A stretch of DNA of 64,000 bases. Origin: Bolinopsis microptera (Eukaryota > Ctenophora > Tentaculata > Lobata > Bolinopsidae). The stretch covers positions 16,032,227 through 16,096,226 of the forward strand of contig NC_087084.1 in NCBI RefSeq assembly GCF_026151205.1, in the 5' to 3' direction. The translations under genes were made by a program, and so were the position numbers. Of the stretch, positions 36,404 through 44,969 are shown piece after piece (position 1 is the first letter of the stretch; each line of letters begins with the position of its first letter). The notes under the pieces were generated by a model. That model saw nothing but the letters and a program-made list of their open reading frames with translations, had not been told where the DNA came from and did no database searches.

Positions 36404-39400
36404 GAGTTGAGACACAGTTAATAAACTGCAGAGTGACTAAAATGCTATACAGCAAAAACAGAAAGCTCCAACCAAACACTCCACCTACTGATCCTAACCA
36501 CCCTAACAACTCTCAAGCTCTCTCTCTTCAACCCTCATTCCCTCACTCCTCTTGGTGCACAAAACCATTCTAACCTATGTATGTCCCCCTTATATATTAC
36601 GGGTTCCACAAGCCCAACGGTACATAGTTAGACGAAAAACAGAGAAGCCTTGATTGCCAGATCAAGGACTGCATCAGTAGCAGCGAAATACGGATATACC
36701 TTCTCCCTTACAGTCAGCGAGCTGACAACTATCTGACTGTGTCTTTTAGGCCTTGCCACACCACCTTCGCTATTGCATCCGCTCGCCCATATTCACTGAC
36801 ACATGCCACACCTGGGTTTAGTATGAAGATGTACGCATATTCACCCAAGATGTGGAGATGCCTCAGTTTAGCAAGTTGAGATACAACAGCAAACTCACAG
36901 GAGCATGGATCAGAATCATCAGTTACCAACCTGACACCGTTTCGGGGCTTTAATCGCAATACGGTTTCCTGTCAGGCGCCCCAGCAGTCCACCCTTGAAC
37001 CACCATCTGATCCGAGAGTCACTTGAGGAGACCCGTTAGAGCTCGCAATTGGCGACGAGATAACGTTTATGGTTCCTCTAGATGTTATAGTGAACTCTCA
37101 AGCTCCAACCTTCCTGAACTCCCACTCCCTCTTTCTCGATAACAAGTAAATCCATCTGGAACAGTGGGCTGCCTCTTTCCCACTGTCCCGTACCAGCTTC
37201 TTCAGCTCTCTTCCTCTAAAACCAATCCTCCTCGCAGCTCTCTCCAAACTCTGCGCAACCACTCCCCTAGCTCCAACTTCGACTGCGGCATTATAACAGC
37301 ACCAACCTTTCGCCTGAATCTCAGCCTGCAGACCACTGTATCGGTCGAGTTTGTACTCGTGCGATTCAGCGATCCGCTCTTCAGATGGTACTGTTAGCTC
37401 CCACCAAATAACTGTCTTTGCCGACCTTGAGAATATCACAAGGTCCGGCCTCAGCCGTGTTTCCACAATCTCACTGGGAAACTTAAGCTGCCCATCAAGG
37501 TCTGACAGCACTATCCAATCCCGATACCCACTCAGGATCCCAAAACCACGACTCTCCTTCCGGTCGTCTGTACCTGCTTTTCTCCTCCCAGCAGGAACAA
37601 AATCAATGAACTGTCTTCCATTGCCGGCCTTGTTCTTATAAGTGTTCACTCGGCGATCACAATGGAAGACAACCTGTTCAGAGATCTGCTTCAGAACCTT
37701 GTCGTGCCGCCATCTATACCTTCCTTGACTAAGGGCCACCTTACACCCAGCCAAAATGTGCTGAATGGTGCCCATCCTCTCCTCACATAACTTGCACTTC
37801 CCATCCTCATCTTCACTCCACTTGGAAACCATAGAGGGGGTTAAGAGGGTGCCGTACACAGCACTTAGCATGAACCCAATAAGTGAGTCACCATACTTAA
37901 AAAGTGTATGCCAGCTCAAATCCGTCTTCATTACGAGCTCTCTCCACTCACCCCACCTGCTCTGCATCTCCAGAGAACCTACTTGCACCTCCCTCTCTCT
38001 TTCAATGTTCTCCTTCACTCTCAGCATAACCTCCCTCTCTCTTTCCCGCTCATCCATCCTCTCCCAAGGTTTTTTCCAGTCACCAAAACCGATGCCAACT
38101 CTTTTTTGAGGTTGCACCATCCCTCGCACCGATTCACAGACCAAATCTCTTCTGGCCTCTTCCAGTTCTGTCTCAGGCCTCCAAACTCTACCAGAACGAA
38201 CTTGGGGCTGGACTGCTTTAATCAGGTCATCCTTAGATGTCTGATAAGATTGCAACAGTCGACACTTCTGTATCTTCCATGTATCTGTCAAGCTGCTCAC
38301 CGGTAAGGCCACACTGGATGATTGACTGAACAGACAAAGACCACTAAGAGTGTGCCCCACCCCTAACCACTTTCTGAGGAAACTGTTGGTATTCTGTTCC
38401 CATCTGGTAACTGTTGTGAACGGAATATCATAGATGGCAAGAGGCCACTTCAGTTTTGGAAGGACCATGTACTGATATCCCCAGCACTTCTGGAGTCCAG
38501 TAAGGGAACTTTCATCGAGTCTCCGAAGAAAAGTGTTAAGGTCGACCTTGGTTGAGTCGATGACTGATTTGTCATTTCCTTCCACTCTTATCCATCTCCC
38601 AAGGAATTTTATCGGCTTCTCTGACACATTCGGAATCACCTCACCACCCAACTGCAAACACAACTCTCTCTCCACCTCCTCCTCTCCTACCACTACCTCC
38701 TCAACCCACCTCACAGCCACTCCCTTCTTCAACACCAGTGCTCTGGACTTGGAGGACTTTAACTTAAATCTGGACCAGTCCACATACTTCTGAAACACAT
38801 TGAGTAACGTTTGCATATCTTCTGCACGTGCGGTGGTCAGACAGCTATCGTCCATAAACAGCTTCAGAGTTGGTATTGGTGTGTCATCCTTGATGTACTC
38901 AATGCTTCTCGGAACCTTCGACTTTAGGTGTTCATGCCCAAGGTTCATGCACAAGACAAACAAGATGACTGATATCACACACCCCATGAAGATTCCTATC
39001 TCAAACTGCTGCCAGTCTGATGTCACCGTTCTTGAGGAGAACCTTCCGAATACCCCGGAGAAGTACCGTAGGATAATGTTGATAACCTTCTCAGGGACGT
39101 TGTAGAAACGGAGGGCCCTGGCAATCAGAACATGGGGTACCGCTCCGTAAGCGTTAGCCAGGTCAAGCCATACTACACTCAGATCCTTCTTCTTGACCTT
39201 TGCCTCCTTCAGTACCTCCCACATGGCACCAAAATGCTCCGTGCACCCACGGACGCCTGGCACACCACCCTTCTGTATAGAGAGGTCTACATATCCATTC
39301 GAGACAACAAAGCTGGTCAACCTCTTCGCCAGGATCGCCAAATAGATCTTCCCTTGAATGTTACCCAGGGAAATAGGCCGTCCTGAACTTGGTGAAAAGT

Positions 39401-39457
39401 CGCCATCCGCCTTTGGGATGTAGACACCCTCGAAATACCTACAATTGTCAGGATATT
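36404..39457 (-). mobile_element. R2-like retrotransposon, 5'-truncated, inserted in an RTE LINE
   Basis: Minus-strand element bounded by the two 166-bp direct repeats. The 3' UTR is at left (36404-37097), the coding region at 37098-39455. The 5' end breaks off within the reverse transcriptase, the usual result of incomplete target-primed reverse transcription. The host DNA is the RTE-like LINE already carrying the hAT-like MITE, giving the insertion order RTE, then MITE, then this element. Confidence 0.8.
37098..39455 (-). CDS. Reverse transcriptase with restriction-like endonuclease domain (5' truncated)
   Basis: The frame is open from the truncation (EYPDNCRYFEGVYIPKADG) through GRPISLGNIQGKIYLAILAK to a stop after FRKVGA, about 786 residues. 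Numbering from 39341, reverse-transcriptase motif A is VWLDLANAYGAVPH (57-70), GIFMGCVISVILF follows at 116-128, and the catalytic box is FMDD (162-165) in place of YADD. A C-x2-C...H...C knuckle (CKLCEERMGTIQHILAGC) and a C-terminal RPDLVI...VIWWELT pattern follow, which I read as a PD-(D/E)xK-type endonuclease as in the R2/NeSL group. The element would nick DNA and copy its RNA into the break. The retained ORF has no internal stop, but the missing 5' part makes it non-autonomous. Confidence 0.8.
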   Translation of the reverse strand, partial: YPDNCRYFEGVYIPKADGDFSPSSGRPISLGNIQGKIYLAILAKRLTSFVVSNGYVDLSIQKGGVPGVRGCTEHFGAMWEVLKEAKVKKKDLSVVWLDLANAYGAVPHVLIARALRFYNVPEKVINIILRYFSGVFGRFSSRTVTSDWQQFEIGIFMGCVISVILFVLCMNLGHEHLKSKVPRSIEYIKDDTPIPTLKLFMDDSCLTTARAEDMQTLLNVFQKYVDWSRFKLKSSKSRALVLKKGVAVRWVEEVVVGEEEVERELCLQLGGEVIPNVSEKPIKFLGRWIRVEGNDKSVIDSTKVDLNTFLRRLDESSLTGLQKCWGYQYMVLPKLKWPLAIYDIPFTTVTRWEQNTNSFLRKWLGVGHTLSGLCLFSQSSSVALPVSSLTDTWKIQKCRLLQSYQTSKDDLIKAVQPQVRSGRVWRPETELEEARRDLVCESVRGMVQPQKRVGIGFGDWKKPWERMDEREREREVMLRVKENIEREREVQVGSLEMQSRWGEWRELVMKTDLSWHTLFKYGDSLIGFMLSAVYGTLLTPSMVSKWSEDEDGKCKLCEERMGTIQHILAGCKVALSQGRYRWRHDKVLKQISEQVVFHCDRRVNTYKNKAGNGRQFIDFVPAGRRKAGTDDRKESRGFGILSGYRDWIVLSDLDGQLKFPSEIVETRLRPDLVIFSRSAKTVIWWELTVPSEERIAESHEYKLDRYSGLQAEIQAKGWCCYNAAVEVGARGVVAQSLERAARRIGFRGRELKKLVRDSGKEAAHCSRWIYLLSRKREWEFRKVGA

Positions 39458-39623
39458 CTCAGTAAAGATGGCGCCCCCCCCTGCACAGCGGGGTCGGTGG
39501 TGCCCTTCGTTATGCCACTGCCTGCAACGTATGGGGTGTACCGCTAGGTGAGTGGATACAAATATTGACATTGCATACCTGGTCACTAATCTACTTCCAG
39601 CAAACCACTTAGTTCATCATGTG
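39458..39623. repeat. 166-bp direct repeat, copy B (target duplication)
   Basis: Second copy of 36237-36403, directly at the 5' truncation point of the R2-like element. The minus-strand frame of that element meets an in-frame TGA exactly at this junction. Confidence 0.85.
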
Positions 39624-40038
39624 AAGACTGATTTTGAAACCCAAGCCTCCATGTTGCCTCCACGGATGTTGAAGGTGGCAAAGCTGATCATTAACGCAAT
39701 GGTTGTTGAAAAAGTTGATTTTTTCAAAATTGTTTTATTTATTTGATTTTTCAATAATCTATAATATAATTTACTTATCATAACTTGTAACCTAAGCCAA
39801 TCATCTACTACAGGACTCAACATGAGCTTGTTACGTCGTGGGTAGTTGATTTCTATATGTACCCCAGACCATTTGATGATGAAGGTAAGTATCATAAAAG
39901 ACATAATGTACATAACAAAATAATTAATAGCTTTATACATTATACAGTGATGTGCACTATTACTATACATCATTAACGTCACTTGACAGAATTTCACATG
40001 CAAGTACTAAATGCTTCACTACATCACTGCAACATTGT
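39624..40038 (-). pseudogene. Start of the interrupted RTE-like LINE endonuclease
   Basis: The minus strand encodes SFATFNIRGGNMEAWVSKSV, the first strand of an endonuclease/exonuclease/phosphatase domain (compare TFNIRG...), continuing conceptually into the remnant at 35427-36046. The sequence up to 40038 is AT-rich with no further motif. Confidence 0.6.
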
Positions 40039-43000
40039 CAATGAAACAAGAAATTTCAATGAAACAAGAAATTTAATTTTAGCACATTTTACAGAATAAA
40101 AAGATGTAAAACAATTCATAAAATATAATGCCCATTTGGTGTATGACTTTTTGTCCTTGACTGCTTGTTTGGTTTTGGAAGGACAGGTAACTAACGGGGC
40201 AAGGAATGCGCGTGCCTGGGAGCTTTTGCACACACCAAAACGCTAGTTCAGTTAAGTTTTTAGAGACAAGGCTCACATTAGGACTATACGAAAAATTGTT
40301 AGCAGACATTAGGGGTTCTGTTTAAAGTTTTTACTATCTAGGTTGCAGTCTTGTTGTGACAAAAAGTCTACACTAAAACATGCTTGATTTTATATTGTGT
40401 AGTTCAAGGATTAAAAATGCACCTTCAAGGTGGATATTGGAGAGCAGGCGAAAGATTATGGCTTAAATTTATCAATGGTTATAATAAGCTATAAATATTT
40501 TAAACTATACAATGCTAATTAAAAATTTCTTTATACTTCATTCTCAAATTAAAATTTAAAAATTCAAAAATATACATTCATTTTATTAAAACTTTCTCAC
40601 ACATACTTTACTCACAGGACAAGACTTGGAAAACAGTAGCCTAGGGTAATTTAATTTAGATGTGTGTGACCAGCCAGTTATAATGTTTGGAAAATAATAT
40701 TTGTGCAGTCAAAGTCTTTTACGGTCCAATCAAGCAGGGCGTGGTTATGTTGATTAGCTAGTAGCGCACGTTTTAGCTTTCCTCGCAAGCACATTACACT
40801 AGTAGTAAAATCAGTCATTCTGAACTTTGGGGTTAAAATGTTAAAAATTTTGGTTGATCTAGTGTTGTGATTGTCAGGTGGGTCTGCCTGACAGATTAGA
40901 AGGCAGGGTTTCCTTGATGAACATGTGTAACCCTCATGTAAGGATATTGGAGCACGGAATTTCATTATCTTGTAGAGCTCCAGGTAACTGTGGTATGTAT
41001 ATAGATTTTGTATAGCTAGAATATTATTATGCTTGAATATCGGTTTGGTGTGCTCTTTTATGAAGAATTTTTGGTCTAGTTTCTGGTGTCCTATAGGCCT
41101 AGTACGTGCACAAGTCTTAAACTTATCAAGGTACGCCAGTCTATCACCAAATAGTACTCTGAGACAGTACTTCTGAGCAGTAAATAATGAGCTTATACGT
41201 TGCTTCGCTGCCCCACCCCATACAGATATACAGTAGGAAAGATGTGATTCGAACAGGGTATAATATAATTGTTGGTGTAGAAATTCTGGAAGGGAGCAGC
41301 GGAGTCTACATAAAGTGGATGTGGAATGATTTAGAGTTCGCTTAAGAGCTTTGATGTGATCTTCCCATGATAGGTTCTCGTCAATTATAACACCCAGAAA
41401 TTTTGCGGATGAAACCTTTTTGATTGGAAAGTTGTCTATAGTTAGTACAACTTCAGGGTGTGATAAAATCTCTGATTTAGAACCTGCCATGGTGGGTTTG
41501 AAGTGTATGTAGCAGCACTTGGACATGTTTATATGTAACTTATTCGCTCTCATATAAGACTGTAATGATGACAGAAGCTCATTTCCTCGTTCATATGCCT
41601 CACGTTTTGTTTTGCCGACAACAAATATATTGGTATCATCAGCAAAGGTAACAAATGATCCTAGTTTAGAACTGTTTGTGATGTCGTTCATATAAAGAAG
41701 AAATAGGAGAGGTCCAAGAATTGAACCCTGCGGGACACCAAATTGAATAGATAGGGTATCTGATTTTTCTCCTACAACTTCGGTGTATTGTTGCCTGTTT
41801 GTCAAGTAGCTTTTTATGAGGTTATTTGCAACTCCTCTCACTCCACATCCCTCTAATTTTATAAGAAGTGTTGAATGATCGATGGTGTCAAAAGCTTTGC
41901 TTAGGTCAATGAATATTCCTAAAACATGATTCTTAAGTTTAAGAGATTTCGTAATTAAATCTACAGAGTAATTAACTGCATGAGATGTAGAGTGAGATTT
42001 CCTAAATCCAAACTGTGTCTTCGATATAACTCCCTGGGAGCTAACAAATCCGTATATTCTAGAATATATGAGCTTTTCAAAGATCTTACCGAAGACGGAC
42101 AGTGTGGAGATAGGACGGTAGTTCTCGATTTCTTCTGGGTTACCTTTCTTATATACAGGTGTTATTTTACCAGTTTTCAGGACATCAGGAAATATACCTT
42201 GGGTCATAAGGATATTGAAGTAATTCGACAATACAGGTGCAATTACATGAGATGACTTTTTTACTACACTTATGGGAATGTCACTGGCTTTACCATTTTC
42301 GAACTCGCTTATGATTTTCAATATTTCGTTCGAGGAGCAATCTTCTAGCCTAATATTTTTTTCATTTCTTGGGTTCAGGAAGTCATAGAAAGTTTTCATG
42401 GGTAATATATGCAGGCCATTAGATAGATTATTCAGTGTCTCATTAAGCTTTGGTGCAATAGAGACAAACCAAGCATTGAATCCATTAGCAATTGCTCTTC
42501 TATCAACTATTCTTTGGTTATCAATGATAAATGGGGGCTTGGTTTGCCTCTTCTTTTTGCCCCTGAGTTCGTTAATAATTTGCCAGGTTTTCTTGCTGTT
42601 TTCACAGTTGTTTAGAATTTCGTTACAGTAATGCCAACGTTTGGCAGCTTTAATGATAGCTTTGAGCATCCTACGATAATCACTAAATACTTGGTAGAGC
42701 AATATATTACCACCAGGGTTCTTGTTAGTAACAGTGTCAGACCACTCCTTACGCAGTTCATGCTTCCTTTCTACAGACTGGATGATACTGTCTGTAATCC
42801 ATGGGTTAAGTTTGGGAGTTCTTTTTGTCACTTTTGGTACCTCCAGTTTGCAGTGTTTGTCAAGTGTCTGGTCAAAACATGCCGTAAACTCATCAAATTC
42901 TATTGAAGGAGTGAGCTGGTTTACCTTCACTTCAAGTTCAGTTACAAAGCTTTTTAATTTGGAACTCGAGTAATCATAATAGCGGACATGTTTCTGAGGT

Positions 43001-43965
43001 TCTGTATTGCGAGGGGTCTCTACTGAAGTGAAGGTAAATATAGGGGCATGCTCACCAAGCCGTTCTTCAATAACACCTGATAAGACTATATTCTCAATTT
43101 TATTTGTTAAAATGTTATCGATGCAGGAACTTTTACAGTTTTGACGAAAATGTGTTGCAATGGAGATAGTCGGGTAAAAGCCATTTCTGTAGAATGTATC
43201 CTCAAAGAGCTGGGAACTGGTAGAAATATTAAGTATGTTTGAGTTAAAGTCTCCCAACAAATTGACAGTTTTCCCATTTAGCTGCTTTGCAAGTAATTCA
43301 AGGGTTTCACAAAAGCTATCAAAGCAGCCATTGGGGGGTCGGTAAATGACTCCATGAACAATTTTGCAGCCTGCGCTATCTGTGGTTTCAACAAAGAGGC
43401 TCTCAATATTTGTAGTATTTAAATGGTCAGATACATAGAGTGCAACGCCTGTGCCTTTTTTCTTACCTGCCAATGTTTCTTGATAGAATCCTGTGTATGC
43501 TGGAATTTGGTACAGGCCCTGCTGTGCAGGATCAGTATTGGTTTCAGCAAGACCAATCATATCAAACGAGTGCCCTATACTTTTGAGTTCAATTAGGAAG
43601 CTATCAAAGTTAGATGCATTTCCATCTATATTGTAGAATAAAGTTGATAACATAGATTTTTTTGAGGAATTGAGCTGCTTGATTGCATTTAAGAACTCGG
43701 ATTTAGAGTAGCGACGGCAACGTTCAAGTACAAGGGCATATGATGCAATTAAGGCATCCTCCTGGTTTCTGTTATCATAGAATCTATCAGAATCAATAGA
43801 TTCCTCATCAGATGGAAATGGACAGTACCGTTCCTCTGCAGAACTGGCACACTCGCAGCACATCCATAGTCCATTTTTGCATGAATATTTAGCTGCTTTG
43901 AAACACTTAGTATGGATGGCATTATTACAGTTTTCATTGTAGATGTCTTAGACGTATTTGAAAGG
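40039..43965 (-). mobile_element. Nearly full LINE (endonuclease + RT) with 3' UTR and dimer tail
   Basis: Minus-strand non-LTR retrotransposon. The 3' UTR is 40039-40677, ending at left in two copies of an 18-bp unit (TTTCTTGTTTCATTG). The ORF runs from 43947 down to 40678. The 5' end is truncated near 43.95 kb, inside a zinc-finger-like segment. Related 3' pieces lie at 30497-31550 (coding) and 33590-33919 (3' UTR). Confidence 0.85.
40678..43947 (-). CDS. LINE ORF2-type protein: PHD-like remnant, endonuclease, reverse transcriptase
   Basis: About 1089 residues without a stop. Upstream of the first listed Met the frame is open and carries C...H-x2-C...C...C-x2-C (CNNAIHTKCF, YSCKNGLWMCCEC), the second half of a PHD-like finger. 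The endonuclease follows with IGLAETN, GVIYRPP, LLGDFNSN and a GEHAPI histidine near the end. The reverse transcriptase has NYRPIS, FIDLSKAFDTIDH (motif A), GVPQGSILGPLLF (motif B) and FADD (motif C, F replacing Y). The C-terminal region has FESHLSYCISVWGG. The organisation is that of CR1/Jockey/L2-like LINEs. All catalytic regions look intact, so only the 5' end is missing. It lies just upstream of the nuclear-receptor exons, on the other strand. Confidence 0.88.
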   Translation of the reverse strand, partial: DIYNENCNNAIHTKCFKAAKYSCKNGLWMCCECASSAEERYCPFPSDEESIDSDRFYDNRNQEDALIASYALVLERCRRYSKSEFLNAIKQLNSSKKSMLSTLFYNIDGNASNFDSFLIELKSIGHSFDMIGLAETNTDPAQQGLYQIPAYTGFYQETLAGKKKGTGVALYVSDHLNTTNIESLFVETTDSAGCKIVHGVIYRPPNGCFDSFCETLELLAKQLNGKTVNLLGDFNSNILNISTSSQLFEDTFYRNGFYPTISIATHFRQNCKSSCIDNILTNKIENIVLSGVIEERLGEHAPIFTFTSVETPRNTEPQKHVRYYDYSSSKLKSFVTELEVKVNQLTPSIEFDEFTACFDQTLDKHCKLEVPKVTKRTPKLNPWITDSIIQSVERKHELRKEWSDTVTNKNPGGNILLYQVFSDYRRMLKAIIKAAKRWHYCNEILNNCENSKKTWQIINELRGKKKRQTKPPFIIDNQRIVDRRAIANGFNAWFVSIAPKLNETLNNLSNGLHILPMKTFYDFLNPRNEKNIRLEDCSSNEILKIISEFENGKASDIPISVVKKSSHVIAPVLSNYFNILMTQGIFPDVLKTGKITPVYKKGNPEEIENYRPISTLSVFGKIFEKLIYSRIYGFVSSQGVISKTQFGFRKSHSTSHAVNYSVDLITKSLKLKNHVLGIFIDLSKAFDTIDHSTLLIKLEGCGVRGVANNLIKSYLTNRQQYTEVVGEKSDTLSIQFGVPQGSILGPLLFLLYMNDITNSSKLGSFVTFADDTNIFVVGKTKREAYERGNELLSSLQSYMRANKLHINMSKCCYIHFKPTMAGSKSEILSHPEVVLTIDNFPIKKVSSAKFLGVIIDENLSWEDHIKALKRTLNHSTSTLCRLRCSLPEFLHQQLYYTLFESHLSYCISVWGGAAKQRISSLFTAQKYCLRVLFGDRLAYLDKFKTCARTRPIGHQKLDQKFFIKEHTKPIFKHNNILAIQNLYTYHSYLELYKIMKFRAPISLHEGYTCSSRKPCLLICQADPPDNHNTRSTKIFNILTPKFRMTDFTTSVMCLRGKLKRALLANQHNHALLDWTVKDFDCTNIIFQTL

Positions 43966-44870
43966 AAAACAAATTAGGAAAACAAATTTAAATTTTGGTA
44001 TTTATTAATAACAATCAAAACATATCATATCATAAAAATAAAGCCGCCCGTTGGTTGACTGCCTCACTAAGGTAAATATTTTAAGCTTGAAGGTGCCCTG
44101 CGCATTTACAGAACCTCATGCGGCAATCACATGATCACGAGGACCTGTGAGCGCCAAATTTAATTTAAAGTTTCTAGAAATCATACATCACTACGAGTTA
44201 CTCATGCTTTTGAATTATAGGAGTGCGGATTGTCAGGTATTCATTCATTCATACTTAATCGGTTTAAAGCTGTATATTTAGAACTCACTATTGTTTAAAC
44301 TATGAAAGCAGAACGTAGATAATGGACAATATACCGACGACAAAAGATAACCATGTGTAAGAAAACAAAGAACTGAGATAAATTACAAGAGGGTCTATCA
44401 AGTAACACCATAGTATAATACCGGACATTTCTATAAACTTCCATCTCAGAAGCGTGGAGAGAAGCGTGGACATGCAAATTCAGTTCGAAGTCACACACTC
44501 TAGCATCATGGCTTGTGCAGATTCTCAACAAAGGAGCTCTCGGCCATTGGATCAATCCCAAACACGGTATAAGGCGGTATACTATTTTTCCATCGATTTT
44601 CGTTTTAGCTAGGCCAAAAACGGAATAAAGCGACCATTTAATGGTCACCATTGGGATTGACAAAAAAGAGTGATTTCTCCTTGTTCGGTACACTTTGTTT
44701 AACCTTAAAACTAATGTTAAGTGTTAAACGACTGGTCATTAGAACTTTTGGAGGAAATTTTTTGAAAACATGAATTGTTTTTACAAACCCAGTTTATTAT
44801 CAATAAGGAAGCAGCTTTATTTAAAAAGACAATTTAAAGATATCATTTAAAGTAATGGCATTCATTATAG
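43966..44870. other. Region before the first nuclear-receptor exon seen
   Basis: Starts with a 13-bp direct dimer (AGGAAAACAAATT). The 132-codon minus frame at 44295-44693 has no domain. A search by eye for nuclear-receptor zinc-finger exons (C-x2-C...CKGFF) found nothing here. Confidence 0.4.
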
Positions 44871-44969
44871 GTACGTTTGAGTTGAATTGGGCAGAGGCAG
44901 CCCAAAACTGGTACAAGGCTAAGAAGAGACACTCTAGAATTGAAGATGCATCACACCTTCTACACAAAG
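44871..44969 (+). CDS. Nuclear receptor, first visible exon (hinge side)
   Basis: ATTATAG|GT to CACAAAG|GTATGC, phase 1 at both ends. Encodes TFELNWAEAAQNWYKAKK and on to HLLHK, a basic helical-looking segment before the ligand-binding domain. An ATG at 44855 in the same frame (MAFIIG) would allow a first exon starting there. The exon end and donor are repeated just downstream. Confidence 0.6.
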
